In this document: positions 33,755 through 42,987 of the stretch, one piece after another | Layout of the letters: every line of letters begins with the position of its first letter | Position numbering within the stretch: the stretch's first letter is position 1 | NCBI GenBank assembly: GCA_023442945.1 | Contig: JAEZWW010000089.1 | Span: 1-64,000 of the forward strand | Direction of reading: 5' to 3' | Source of the DNA: Pseudomonadota bacterium | GTDB taxonomy: Bacteria; Pseudomonadota; Gammaproteobacteria; Burkholderiales; Burkholderiaceae_C | DNA: 64,000 nt | The notes under the pieces: model-generated | What the model was told of the DNA's origin: nothing | The model's input: the letters and a program-made list of their open reading frames with translations, nothing else | Databases searched by the model: none | Made by a program: the position numbers and the translations under genes

Positions 33755-36340
33755 ATGTTGAAAGCCTACCGTGACCATGTGGCCGAGCGCGCTGCCCTGG
33801 GCATTCCACCTCTGCCGCTCGACGCCAAACAGACGGCTGACCTGATCGAATTGATCAAGAACCCGCCGGCTGGCGAAGACGCTTTCCTGCTGGACTTGCT
33901 GACCCACCGCGTGCCCCCGGGCGTGGACGACGCGGCCAAGGTCAAGGCCTCGTTCCTGGCCGCCGTGGCGCACGGCGATATCAAGGTCGGCCTGATCTCC
34001 CGTGCCAAGGCCACCGAGCTGCTGGGCACCATGGTGGGCGGCTACAACGTGCACCCGCTGATCGAACTGCTGGACGACGCCGAGACCGCGACCGTCGCCG
34101 CCGAAGCGCTGAAGAAGACATTGCTGATGTTCGACTTCTTCAACGACGTGGCTGCCAAGGCCAAGGCCGGCAACGCCAAGGCCAAGGAGGTGATGCAAAG
34201 CTGGGCCGACGCCGAGTGGTTCACCAGCCGCCCCAAGGTGGCCGAGAAGATCACCGTCACCGTGTTCAAGGTGCCGGGCGAAACCAACACCGACGACCTG
34301 TCGCCCGCGCCCGACGCCTGGAGCCGTCCTGACATCCCGCTGCACTATCTGGCCATGCTGAAGAACACGCGCCCTGACGCGGCCTTCAAGCCGGAAGAAG
34401 ACGGCAAGCGCGGCCCGATGCAGTTCATCGAAGACCTGAAGAAAAAAGGCCATATCGTTGCTTACGTGGGTGACGTGGTCGGTACCGGTTCTTCGCGCAA
34501 GTCGGCCACCAACAGCGTGATTTGGGCCACGGGCCAGGACATTCCCTTCGTGCCGAACAAGCGCTTCGGCGGCGTGACCCTGGGTGGCAAGATCGCCCCC
34601 ATCTTCTTCAACACGCAGGAAGACTCCGGCTCGCTGCCGATCGAAGTCGACGTGTCGAAAATGGAAATGGGCGACGTCCTCGACGTCTTCCCGTACGAAG
34701 GCAAGATCGAGAAGAACGGCGCCAAGATCGCCGACTTCGCGCTCAAGAGCGACGTGCTGCTGGACGAAGTGCAGGCCGGCGGTCGCATCAACCTGATCAT
34801 CGGCCGCTCGCTCACCGCCAAGGCGCGTGAAGCCTTGGGCCTGCCCGCATCGACTGCTTTCCGCCTGCCCCAAGCGCCGGCCGAATCCAAGGCTGGTTTC
34901 ACGCTGGCGCAGAAGATGGTCGGGCGCGCTGTCGGTCTGCCGGAAGGCCAGGGCGTGCGCCCCGGTACCTATTGCGAGCCGCGCATGACCACCGTGGGTT
35001 CGCAAGACACCACGGGCCCGATGACGCGCGACGAGCTGAAAGACCTGGCTTGCCTGGGCTTCTCGGCCGACATGGTGATGCAGTCCTTCTGCCACACCGC
35101 GGCTTATCCCAAGCCCGTGGACGTGAAGACGCACCGCGAGCTGCCCGCCTTCATCAGCAACCGCGGCGGCGTGGCCCTGCGTCCGGGCGACGGCGTGATC
35201 CACAGCTGGCTGAACCGCCTGCTGCTGCCCGACACGGTGGGCACGGGCGGTGACTCGCACACGCGTTTCCCGATCGGCATCTCCTTCCCCGCAGGCTCGG
35301 GTCTCGTGGCCTTCGGCGCCGCCACCGGCGTGATGCCGCTGGACATGCCAGAGTCGGTGCTGGTGCGCTTCAAGGGTGAGATGCAGCCTGGCGTGACCCT
35401 GCGCGATCTGGTGCACGCGATCCCGCTGTACGCCATCAAGCAAGGCCTGCTGACCGTGGCCAAGGCCGGCAAGAAGAACATCTTCTCCGGCAAGATCCTG
35501 GAGATCGAAGGCCTGCCGGATCTGAAGGTGGAGCAGGCGTTTGAGCTGTCCGACGCTTCGGCCGAGCGCTCGGCCGCGGGCTGCACGATCAAGCTCAACA
35601 AGGAGCCGATCGCCGAATACCTGAAGTCGAACGTCGTGCTCATGAAGAACATGATTGCCGACGGCTACGCCGACGCCAAAACGCTGCAGCGCCGCATCGA
35701 GAAAGTGGAAGCCTGGCTGGCCAAGCCCGATCTGCTGGAAGCCGACCAGGATGCTGAATACGCAGCCGTAATCGAGATCGATCTGGCCGACATCCAAGAG
35801 CCCATCGTCTGCTGCCCGAACGATCCGGACGACGCCAAGTTCCTGTCCGAAGTGGCTGGCACCGCCATCGACGAAGCCTTCATTGGCTCGTGCATGACCA
35901 ACATCGGTCACTTCCGCGCGGCGGCCAAGCTGCTGGGCGGCCAGCGCGACATTCCGGTCAAGCTGTGGGTCGCGCCGCCCACCAAGATGGACCAGAACGA
36001 GCTGATCAAGGAAGGCCATTACGCCGCCTTCGGCACGGCTGGTGCTCGCACCGAAATGCCGGGCTGCTCGCTGTGCATGGGCAACCAGGCCCAGGTGCGC
36101 GAAGGCGCCACGGTGATCTCGACCTCGACCCGCAACTTCCCGAACCGGCTGGGCAAGAACACCAACGTGTTCCTGGGCTCGGCCGAGCTGGCTGCCATCG
36201 CCTCGCGCCTGGGCAAGCTGCCGACCAAGGAAGAGTACTTGAAGGAAATGGGCGTGATCGATGCCGACAAGGCGTCCGTCTACCGCTACATGAACTTCAA
36301 CGAAATCCCGGAGTACGCGGAAGTCGCCGAGAAGGTCTGA
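33755..36340 (+). CDS. acnB: Aconitate hydratase B
   Basis: 861 aa, the usual AcnB length. The N-terminal HEAT-like and swivel domains come first (GDVVGTGSSRKSATNSVIWA), then the catalytic domains with cluster-binding cysteines in QSFCHTAAYPKP, IGSCMTNIGHF and MPGCSLCMGNQAQV. It isomerises citrate to isocitrate. A GGAG site precedes the ATG. It is transcribed alone between two terminators, with a short upstream region and no GntR-type operator. Confidence 0.98.
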   Translation: MLKAYRDHVAERAALGIPPLPLDAKQTADLIELIKNPPAGEDAFLLDLLTHRVPPGVDDAAKVKASFLAAVAHGDIKVGLISRAKATELLGTMVGGYNVHPLIELLDDAETATVAAEALKKTLLMFDFFNDVAAKAKAGNAKAKEVMQSWADAEWFTSRPKVAEKITVTVFKVPGETNTDDLSPAPDAWSRPDIPLHYLAMLKNTRPDAAFKPEEDGKRGPMQFIEDLKKKGHIVAYVGDVVGTGSSRKSATNSVIWATGQDIPFVPNKRFGGVTLGGKIAPIFFNTQEDSGSLPIEVDVSKMEMGDVLDVFPYEGKIEKNGAKIADFALKSDVLLDEVQAGGRINLIIGRSLTAKAREALGLPASTAFRLPQAPAESKAGFTLAQKMVGRAVGLPEGQGVRPGTYCEPRMTTVGSQDTTGPMTRDELKDLACLGFSADMVMQSFCHTAAYPKPVDVKTHRELPAFISNRGGVALRPGDGVIHSWLNRLLLPDTVGTGGDSHTRFPIGISFPAGSGLVAFGAATGVMPLDMPESVLVRFKGEMQPGVTLRDLVHAIPLYAIKQGLLTVAKAGKKNIFSGKILEIEGLPDLKVEQAFELSDASAERSAAGCTIKLNKEPIAEYLKSNVVLMKNMIADGYADAKTLQRRIEKVEAWLAKPDLLEADQDAEYAAVIEIDLADIQEPIVCCPNDPDDAKFLSEVAGTAIDEAFIGSCMTNIGHFRAAAKLLGGQRDIPVKLWVAPPTKMDQNELIKEGHYAAFGTAGARTEMPGCSLCMGNQAQVREGATVISTSTRNFPNRLGKNTNVFLGSAELAAIASRLGKLPTKEEYLKEMGVIDADKASVYRYMNFNEIPEYAEVAEKV

Positions 36341-36396
36341 TGCCCCTTCACCGCCGGCCGTTACCCGCGCACAGCGGGTGACCTGGCGCCAAACAG

Positions 36397-36427
36397 CCCT
36401 GCGCCTCAACCGCGCGGGGTTTTTTTA
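36397..36427 (+). terminator. Intrinsic terminator of acnB
   Basis: Stem CCCTGCGC / GCGCGGGG (one U-G pair), 7-nt loop, followed by eight T, 57 bp behind the acnB stop. Confidence 0.85.
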
Positions 36428-36481
36428 TGGGGCCCGTCAATGTGGTTGCCAGAGTGGCGGCACGGCAATAGATCGACAGGT

Positions 36482-36541
36482 TTGAAGCAGATCTGGCACA
36501 GGCCCTAGATGGATCTGCGCGGGCAGCTATTAAATAGATAG
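36482..36541 (-). repeat. Dispersed repeat family A, copy 8 (degenerate)
   Basis: Core AGGCCCTAGATGGATCTGCG and CGGGCAGCTATTAAATAGAT; the CTATTAAATAG end shows the short terminal inverted repeat clearly. Confidence 0.65.
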
Positions 36542-36722
36542 CCCTCGGGTCAGCCCCAGTGGCAAATCCCCTGCGCAGGCAAGCCCCACGCGAGGCATCA
36601 ACGCGACGGGGCAGGGACCATCGTCGACCTGCCATGTGCACGATGACCAGCGTGGGACGGCGGCGCGCTGCGGACTTGGAAGCCTGCATGCTCTACCGGC
36701 CAGGGTGTGTATGCTTTCATAC

Positions 36723-37748
36723 ATGCATGTGCCTGATGACATCCCGTCTGCCCCCCGGCTGTTTGTCGTGGGCAGCTATGTCGAAGCGCAATGCTGGTTC
36801 GTCACCCGCGCTCCCGGTGCGGACGCAAGCCAGCACGCCAGTGCCTATGCGCGCGAATGCGGTGGCAAGGGCCTTGCGGTCGCGCTGGGCGCACACCGGC
36901 TGGGGGCGGCGGTCGATCTGCTGGTGGCTGCGGGCGAAGACGCTGCGGGCGATGCCTTGCTGGCCCTGCTGGGGCGCGAAGGCATCGACAGCACCCACAC
37001 CCACCGCCTCGGCCCGCATTCGGGTCAAGGCTGTGGGCTGATCCAGCCCCAGGGGAGGACGAGCGTGACGGTCTTCGCGGGCGCCAACGCGCTGTTGGGT
37101 GCTCGCGAACTGGGCTTGGCGGACGCCGCGCTGCGGCAGGCGACCGTCGTTTACGCGCAGCTGGAAACATCCCTGGCGTTGGCCCAAGAGGCGTTCACGC
37201 GTGCCAGCGCGGTCGGTGCGACCACGGTGCTGAACGCATCGCCGTGGCCCGCCTGGCAGACGCTGGACGGCGACGAGGCGCAGGCTTTGCTGGCCGTGAC
37301 GCGGGTGCTGGTGCTGAACCGCGACGAAGCGGTGCAGGCCTGCAGCGCCAGTGGGCACGGCGCTGGGGAGGCGCCGGAGGCGCTGGCCGACGCCACGCTG
37401 CGGGGGTTCTGGCGGGCGTGGCCATCGGGTCGTTGGCTGGTGATCACCTTGGGCGCGCAAGGCTGCGTGGCGTATGGCATCGCCGGCGAGGCTTTGCGCG
37501 TGCCGGGGCACGCCGTGGTCGCCCTGCAAGCCATCGGCGCGGGCGACGCTTTCAGCGCGGGCCTGTGCGCGGCCCTGACCGAAGGCTTGCCCATGCCGCA
37601 GGCCCTGGCGCTGGCCAACGCCTGCGGCGCGTTGGCCGCCAGCCGCGAGGGCATCCTGACCACGCTGCCCGCCCGGGACGAGGCGCGCGCGTTGGTGGCG
37701 TCGCGTCCAACGCTGGTCGGTGCTGCGGGCGAAATGCAATCAAAATGA
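36723..37748 (+). CDS. PfkB (ribokinase) family carbohydrate kinase
   Basis: 341 aa. Family features are ASAYARECGGKGLAVALGAHRLGA near the N-terminus, LNRDEAV in the middle and the signature AIGAGDAFSAGL with the catalytic Asp in the C-terminal third. The phosphorylated sugar or nucleoside is unknown; the N-terminal GGKG resembles ribokinase. Met codons at 36711 and 36723 are both possible starts. The last codons and the stop are supplied by repeat A copy 9. Confidence 0.85.
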   Translation: MHVPDDIPSAPRLFVVGSYVEAQCWFVTRAPGADASQHASAYARECGGKGLAVALGAHRLGAAVDLLVAAGEDAAGDALLALLGREGIDSTHTHRLGPHSGQGCGLIQPQGRTSVTVFAGANALLGARELGLADAALRQATVVYAQLETSLALAQEAFTRASAVGATTVLNASPWPAWQTLDGDEAQALLAVTRVLVLNRDEAVQACSASGHGAGEAPEALADATLRGFWRAWPSGRWLVITLGAQGCVAYGIAGEALRVPGHAVVALQAIGAGDAFSAGLCAALTEGLPMPQALALANACGALAASREGILTTLPARDEARALVASRPTLVGAAGEMQSK

Positions 37749-37800
37749 TAGCTGCCCGCGCAGATGGTTGTAGGGTCAGCAGCAATATTTTTTGAAATGT
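37741..37800 (+). repeat. Dispersed repeat family A, copy 9
   Basis: AAAATGATAGCTGCCCGCGC, AGATGGTTGTAGGGTCAGCA and TTTTTTGAAATG. It provides the TGA stop (37746-37748) of the PfkB gene. Confidence 0.8.
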
Positions 37801-37855
37801 CTCGGCGTGGGATCGTCCCTCGCCGCCGCAGTGGCTGGCATGCCGAGCGCAGCCG

Positions 37856-38623
37856 TCAACCCGTCAGATGGACGCGGTAGGCGTACGCGTCGCCGCGGAA
37901 GGTGCCTTCGACGTACTCGAACATCTGGCCCAGGCTGTCCAGGCTTCGGCGTTTGATCAGCAGGCAGGGCATGGGCGTGTCAAAGCCAAAGGCCTCCATC
38001 TCGGCAGGCGAGCTCATCACCGCCTCAATGCTTTGCTCGGCCCCACCCATCTGGATGGCGCAGTGCTCGCGCAGCCAGGCGTAGGCGGAACCTTCGCCCG
38101 ACCAATCTTCCAGCTGCGGCGCCAGTGTCAGGTCGTACCACGCCACTTCGCGCGACAGCGGTGCGCCGTCGCCCAGGCGCAGGCGCCGCACATGCAGCAA
38201 GGGCGCGTGCGAGGGGCGGCCGAAGATGCTGGCGATGGTGCGGTCCTGCACCACTTCCAGCGTCAGCAGGCGGGTGGAAGGCTCCATGCCCAGCTCGCGC
38301 ATCTCTTCGGTGAAGCCCTTGAGGCGCGACATCTCCGGGCTGACGCGCGGCGCGCGCTTGACGATGGTGCCGCCGCGGCCCGCGCCACTGGCGATGACGT
38401 CGGCTTCACGCAGGGCGTCGTACGCGCGCTTGACCGTGGTGCGGCTGACCTTGAGCGCTTCGGCCAGATCGCGCTCGGACGGCAGGTAGCTGCCTTCGCC
38501 CAGTGCACCGCTGTCGATCAGCGCCTGCAACTGGCGCTGCAGTTGCACGTAGTAAGGCCCCGGCTGCGTGTCGGACAACCGGATCGCCGCTTGCAGCGCA
38601 GACGTGAACGTCTTGTCAGACAT
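37856..38623 (-). CDS. GntR family regulator (HutC/UTRA type), second copy
   Basis: 255 aa. A GntR winged helix (YYVQLQRQLQALIDSG...YLPSERDLAEALKVSRTTVKRAYDALREADVIASGAGRGG) is followed by a UTRA domain with LLHVRRLRLGDGAPLSREVAWYDL. The start at 38623 follows the phoH stop by 2 nt, so it is probably co-translated with phoH. The ligand is unknown; UTRA regulators often sense sugars, amino acids or phosphonates. The convergent PfkB kinase is not an obvious target. Confidence 0.88.
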   Translation of the reverse strand: MSDKTFTSALQAAIRLSDTQPGPYYVQLQRQLQALIDSGALGEGSYLPSERDLAEALKVSRTTVKRAYDALREADVIASGAGRGGTIVKRAPRVSPEMSRLKGFTEEMRELGMEPSTRLLTLEVVQDRTIASIFGRPSHAPLLHVRRLRLGDGAPLSREVAWYDLTLAPQLEDWSGEGSAYAWLREHCAIQMGGAEQSIEAVMSSPAEMEAFGFDTPMPCLLIKRRSLDSLGQMFEYVEGTFRGDAYAYRVHLTG

Positions 38624-38625
38624 GG

Positions 38626-40365
38626 TCAGAGCACTTCGCTGGCGAAGTCGGCCAGGCGCGAACGTTCGCCGCGCGCCAGCGTGATGTGGCCGCCGTGCGG
38701 CCAGCCCTTGAAGCGGTCGACGGCGTAGGTCAAGCCGCTGCTGCCTTCGGTCAGGTAAGGCGTGTCGATCTGCGCCAGGTTGCCCATGCAGATGATCTTG
38801 GTGCCGGGGCCGGCGCGCGTGATCAGCGTCTTCATCTGCTTGGGCGTCAGGTTTTGCGCCTCGTCGATGATGATCCACTTGTTCAGGAAAGTGCGGCCAC
38901 GCATGAAGTTCATGCTCTTGATTTTGATGCGGCTGCGGATCAGCTCGTTGGTGGCCGCGCGGCCCCATTCGCCGGCGCCGCCGGCATCGCCCTTGGCCAG
39001 GAATTCGAGGTTGTCGTCCAGCGCGCCCATCCACGGGCCCATTTTTTCTTCTTCGGTGCCGGGCAGAAAGCCGATGTCTTCGCCCACGCTGACGGTGGCG
39101 CGGGTCATGATGATTTCGGTGTAGCGGCGGTCGTCCAGGACCTGCGTCAGGCCGGAGGCCAGCGCCAGCAGCGTCTTGCCCGTGCCCGCAGTGCCGGCCA
39201 GGGTGACGAAGTCGATCTCCGGGTCCATCAGCAGGTTGAGGGCGAAGTTCTGTTCGCGGTTGCGCGCGGTCACGCCCCACACGCCGTTCTTGAGGTGGGT
39301 GAAGTCCTTCAGCGTTTTGAGCACCGCGGTCTTGTCGCGGATTTCAGTCACGCGCGCGTACAGGCTGGGCTCGCCGGGCGATTCGAAGTAGACGAATTCG
39401 TTGATCTGCAGCTGCGGCACGATCGGCCCGCTGATGCGGTAGTAGGTCGAGCTGCCGGACTGCCAGCTTTCGACCGTCTTGCTCTGGCGCGTCCAGAAAT
39501 CGGGTGGCAGCTGCAGCGAGCCGGGGTAGAGCAGGTCGCCGTCTTCCAGCGTCTTGTCGTTCTCGTAATCCTCCGCGGCCAGGCCCAGAGCGCGCGCCTT
39601 GACGCGCATGTTGATGTCCTTGGACACCAGCACCACTTCACGACTCTTGTCTGCGCCTGCGCGGTCATGGGCGTGCAGTTTTTCCAGTGCGGCGACGACG
39701 CCCAGGATCTGGTTGTCGGCCTTGCCTTGCGGCAGCGCCGCCGGCATGGTCACGTCGAGCGGCGCGGTCTGGAAGTAGAGCTTGCCCGTGGCTTCGGCAT
39801 GGCCGGTGGAATCGAGCGCCAGTCCTTCGGCCATGTCGGCGCCCTTCACGCCGGCCAGCGCGTCCAGCAGGCGGCTGGTCTGGCGGCCGTTGCGGGCCAC
39901 CTCGGTCATGCCTTTCTTGTGACCGTCCAACTCTTCCAGCACGATCATCGGCAGGTAGATGTCGTGCTCTTCAAAGCGGAACAGCGCCACCGGGTCGTGC
40001 AGCAGCACGTTGGTGTCCAGCACGAAGAGGCGCTTTGGCCCAGCGACCTTGGGCTTGCGCGGGCGGGTGCCGGCCTTGGGCAATTCGGCGCTGACGGCGG
40101 CTGGTCGGACCAGCGCGGGCTCTTGTGCCGGGCGCGTGGGTTCTATCCGGGCGCGCGAGCGCGAGGTGGCGCTGTTGCTGGCACGGCGTGCAGTCGGCGC
40201 GTTGGCGGTCTTGGCAGCGGTCTCGATCACCGGGCGTTCCACCTCGGCCACTTCGGCAGTAGCCGATGCCACCGTGGGGCGGCGCGCCTTGCGGCGTGCA
40301 GAGAGGTCAATGACTTCGGGCGTCAGCTGGGCGCCGCGCTTGGCAGGAGGGGGAGGCAGGGGCAT
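38626..40365 (-). CDS. PhoH family protein with PIN domain
   Basis: 579 aa. A basic, low-complexity N-terminal region of about 110 residues is followed by a PIN-type ribonuclease domain (LFVLDTNVLLHDPVALFRFEEHDI, then EELDGHKKG) and a PhoH ATPase domain with Walker A GTAGTGKTLLALA and Walker B WIIIDEAQNLTP. The PIN-PhoH fusion (PhoH2 type) is linked to RNA helicase/nuclease activity. The gene leads a tight pair with the GntR regulator. Confidence 0.92.
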   Translation of the reverse strand: MPLPPPPAKRGAQLTPEVIDLSARRKARRPTVASATAEVAEVERPVIETAAKTANAPTARRASNSATSRSRARIEPTRPAQEPALVRPAAVSAELPKAGTRPRKPKVAGPKRLFVLDTNVLLHDPVALFRFEEHDIYLPMIVLEELDGHKKGMTEVARNGRQTSRLLDALAGVKGADMAEGLALDSTGHAEATGKLYFQTAPLDVTMPAALPQGKADNQILGVVAALEKLHAHDRAGADKSREVVLVSKDINMRVKARALGLAAEDYENDKTLEDGDLLYPGSLQLPPDFWTRQSKTVESWQSGSSTYYRISGPIVPQLQINEFVYFESPGEPSLYARVTEIRDKTAVLKTLKDFTHLKNGVWGVTARNREQNFALNLLMDPEIDFVTLAGTAGTGKTLLALASGLTQVLDDRRYTEIIMTRATVSVGEDIGFLPGTEEEKMGPWMGALDDNLEFLAKGDAGGAGEWGRAATNELIRSRIKIKSMNFMRGRTFLNKWIIIDEAQNLTPKQMKTLITRAGPGTKIICMGNLAQIDTPYLTEGSSGLTYAVDRFKGWPHGGHITLARGERSRLADFASEVL

Positions 40366-40433
40366 GGACGTGAAGGCTCAGGTGATTCGGAAGACCCACA
40401 GGCACCGAACGGCGACGGCGCGCGCCGCCAAAG

Positions 40434-40463
40434 AAAAAGCCGCCATGGGAGCCAGGGCGGCTT
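40434..40463 (-). terminator. Intrinsic terminator of bcp
   Basis: On the minus strand AAGCCGCC / GGCGGCTT forms an 8-bp stem with an 11-nt loop, followed by a TTTTTC tract. It lies between bcp and phoH. Confidence 0.85.
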
Positions 40464-40575
40464 CGATCAGGATGAGCGTCAAGGGGGCTGACTGCAGCAT
40501 GTCGGCCCATTATGCATGAGCCGTTTGACTGCGCACGCCACGCGCGCGGCGGGGCCGCGCGGGGTAAGACCGAGC

Positions 40576-41052
40576 TCAGGCGGCCTTTTTCAGGACTTTG
40601 ACCGCTTTCAGAACTTCTTCCACGTGGCCCGGCACCTTCAGGCCACGCCATTCCTGGACCAGGATACCTTCGGCGTTGACAAGGAAAGTGCTGCGCTCGA
40701 TGCCTTTGACTTTCTTGCCATACATGATCTTGTTTTTGACCACGCCGAACATGTGGCACATCTTTTCTTCGGTGTCGGCAATGAGCTCGAACGGCAGTTC
40801 CAGCTTGGTCTTGAAATCGTCGTGCGATTTCATGTTGTCGCGGCTGACCCCGAACACCACGGCACCGGCTTTCACGAAGTCTTTGTACTTATCGCGAAAC
40901 TGCATTGCCTCGGTTGTGCAACCAGGAGTGTTGTCTTTTGGGTAAAAATACAGAACGAGAGCTTGGCCGGTGTGGGAAGTGTTGGTAACCTTGACGTCGC
41001 CGGTGGCAATCGCTTCGAATTCGGGAAGGGGTTTGTTGACAACGATCGCCAT
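40576..41052 (-). CDS. bcp: Thioredoxin-dependent peroxiredoxin (Bcp/PrxQ)
   Basis: 158 aa. The peroxidatic Cys is in YFYPKDNTPGCTTEAMQFRD; the next residue positions lack the second Cys five residues on that resolves the disulfide in many PrxQ proteins, so it is probably a 1-Cys type or uses another Cys (EKMCHMFG). It reduces peroxides in the cytoplasm. Monocistronic, with its own terminator. Confidence 0.93.
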   Translation of the reverse strand: MAIVVNKPLPEFEAIATGDVKVTNTSHTGQALVLYFYPKDNTPGCTTEAMQFRDKYKDFVKAGAVVFGVSRDNMKSHDDFKTKLELPFELIADTEEKMCHMFGVVKNKIMYGKKVKGIERSTFLVNAEGILVQEWRGLKVPGHVEEVLKAVKVLKKAA

Positions 41053-41170
41053 ATGAACTTCAATCTCCGGACGGTTTTCTGATGGGCTGCCAGGTAAGTC
41101 TGCTGCGCGCCCTCATCTACGGCTCTACAAGCAAAGTCGTATGGATGTCGCAGGCAACAGTTACCAGCCG

Positions 41171-41569
41171 TTATTTTAACCCATCTGCCGCGATCGCGCC
41201 TTGTTCAACCAGGATCGCGGCCGCCACGCGCCTGCCTTCGCCCGCCAGAATGTTGTAGGTGCGGCAGGCCGCGGGCGTGTCCATAGTCTCGACGCCGATG
41301 CGCGCTTCGACCAGCGCACGGATCCAGGGCGCCTGCGGAAAGCGCAGGCGGCTGCCGCTGCCAAAGATCACCAGTTCGGGCTGCAGCGCCACCAGGCGCT
41401 CGAAATGCGCCGGGTTCAGGTCTTCAAACCGGGCGGCTTGCCAGTCCTGTTGTGCACCGGTCACGCCGTCCAGGACAACGCTGTGCGGTATGCGTTCGCC
41501 CGCGACGGCGATCCAGCCGGGGCCGTAGCCGGTGATGGCGGTGCCAAAGACGTCGGGTTGAAATTTCAT
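41171..41569 (-). CDS. Mth938-like domain protein (DUF498 family)
   Basis: 132 aa. The small Mth938/NDUFAF3-type fold is recognised from ITGYGPGWIAVAGERIPHSVVL, LVIFGSGSRLRFP and MDTPAACRTYNILAGEGRRVAAAILVEQGA. Function unknown in bacteria. The ATG at 41569 is preferred; the open frame runs further upstream without conserved content. It is divergent from the aminotransferase gene across 97 bp. Confidence 0.9.
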   Translation of the reverse strand: MKFQPDVFGTAITGYGPGWIAVAGERIPHSVVLDGVTGAQQDWQAARFEDLNPAHFERLVALQPELVIFGSGSRLRFPQAPWIRALVEARIGVETMDTPAACRTYNILAGEGRRVAAAILVEQGAIAADGLK

Positions 41570-41666
41570 GCGGAACCTGTGCTTCGCCGCGCTCGGGGAA
41601 AACCCGTGGCGAATGTGTTCCAATTGTAGGTTTCTCTGGCGACCCATTGCCGCACAAGGTGTATCC

Positions 41667-42941
41667 ATGAAGCCGATCCCGAAATCCGCCAAGCTGGCCA
41701 ACGTGCTCTACGACGTTCGCGGTCCGATCGTGGACGCGGCCAAACAGATGGAGGACGAGGGCCAGAAGATCATCAAGCTGAACATCGGCAACCTGGCGCC
41801 GTTCGGCTTCGAGCCGCCCGAGGAAATCGTGCAGGACATGGCGCGCAACCTGCTGGCGTCGGCGGGTTATTCCGACAGCAAGGGCATCTTCTCGGCGCGC
41901 AAGGCGGTGATGCACTACACGCAGCAGCAAGGCATTCCCGGCGTGACCATGGACGACATCTACCTGGGCAACGGCGCCAGCGACCTGATCGGCATGGCGA
42001 CCAACGCGTTGCTGTCCGAAGGCGACGAGATGCTGGTGCCCGCGCCCGACTACCCGCTGTGGACGGCCGTGACCAGCCTGTCCGGCGGCGTGCCCGTGCA
42101 TTACCTGTGCGACGAGAACAACGGCTGGATGCCCAGCCTGGCCGATATCCGCGCCAAGATCACGCCGCGTACCAAGGCGATCGTCGTCATCAACCCCAAC
42201 AACCCGACCGGCGCGCTGTATTCGGACGAGTTGCTGATGGGCATCGTCGAGATCGCACGCCAGCACAACCTGGTCATCATGGCCGACGAGGTGTACGACA
42301 AGGTGCTGTACGACGGCGTCACGCACACCGCGCTGGGCTCGCTGTCCACCGACGTGCTCACGCTCACCTTCAACTCGCTGTCCAAGTCGTACCGCTCGTG
42401 CGGCTACCGCGCCGGCTGGATGATCGTGTCGGGCGACAAGGCCGCCGCGCGCGACTACATCGAAGGCATCAACATGCTGGCCAACATCAAGCTGGGCAGC
42501 AACGTGCCGGGCCAGTACGCCATCCAGACCGCGCTGGGTGGCTACCAAAGCATCCAGGACCTGGTCAAGGAAGGCGGTCGCCTGCGCCGCCAGCGCGATC
42601 TGGCGTACGAACTGATCACCGCCATCCCGGGCGTCACCTGCGTCAAGCCGCAGGCCGCGCTGTACATGTTCCCGCGCCTGGACGCGAAGATGTACCCGAT
42701 CGAGGACGACCGCCAGTTCTTCATGGAAGTGCTGCGCGCCACCAAGGTCATGCTGGTGCAGGGCTCGGGCTTCAACTACCCGGACCAGCACCATTTCCGC
42801 ATCGTCTTCCTGCCCCATGAAGACGACCTGCGCGAAGCCATCCACCGCCTGGCGAAGTTCCTGGAGCAGTACCGCAACCGCCGCGCCAAACTCGCGTCCG
42901 TGGTCGATATTGCTATAAAAAAAGAAGCTGTCCGCGCTTGA
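41667..42941 (+). CDS. alaA: Pyridoxal-dependent aminotransferase, AlaA type
   Basis: 424 aa. Class I/II aminotransferase fold: VINPNNPTGALYS, DEVYDKVLYDG and the PLP lysine in SLSKSYRSCGYRAGWMI. The sequence is of the AlaA (glutamate-pyruvate aminotransferase) group. Placed directly before hom and thrC, it may also serve aspartate-family metabolism. The final residues (about AIKKEAVRA) and the stop codon lie in repeat A copy 10, so the native C-terminus has been replaced or extended. Confidence 0.88.
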   Translation: MKPIPKSAKLANVLYDVRGPIVDAAKQMEDEGQKIIKLNIGNLAPFGFEPPEEIVQDMARNLLASAGYSDSKGIFSARKAVMHYTQQQGIPGVTMDDIYLGNGASDLIGMATNALLSEGDEMLVPAPDYPLWTAVTSLSGGVPVHYLCDENNGWMPSLADIRAKITPRTKAIVVINPNNPTGALYSDELLMGIVEIARQHNLVIMADEVYDKVLYDGVTHTALGSLSTDVLTLTFNSLSKSYRSCGYRAGWMIVSGDKAAARDYIEGINMLANIKLGSNVPGQYAIQTALGGYQSIQDLVKEGGRLRRQRDLAYELITAIPGVTCVKPQAALYMFPRLDAKMYPIEDDRQFFMEVLRATKVMLVQGSGFNYPDQHHFRIVFLPHEDDLREAIHRLAKFLEQYRNRRAKLASVVDIAIKKEAVRA

Positions 42942-42974
42942 TGGACTAGGGCCAGAGCCCGATTTGATTGAAAA
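42911..42974 (+). repeat. Dispersed repeat family A, copy 10
   Basis: TGCTATAAAAAAAGAAGCTG, TCCGCGCTTGATGGACTAGG and GCCAGAGCCCGATTTGATTG. It spans the end of alaA and part of the leader of hom. Confidence 0.75.
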
Positions 42975-42987
42975 ACACGATAACGAC

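Larger units (their letters stand above)
36341..36722. other. 382-bp intergenic region
   Basis: Holds the acnB terminator, a degenerate repeat A copy 8 (36482-36541) and the upstream region of the PfkB-family gene. No further gene is credible. Confidence 0.6.

Noticed and set aside
33521..36409. Open frame of 962 codons on the minus strand opposite acnB
   Set aside because: A shadow of the high-GC acnB gene; the translation is His/Arg/Gly-rich without family features, while the plus strand encodes a complete AcnB.
38626..39280. N-terminal extension of the second GntR regulator into phoH
   Set aside because: The open frame continues upstream in another frame of phoH, but the regulator has a normal start 2 nt behind the phoH stop and the extension has no family features.
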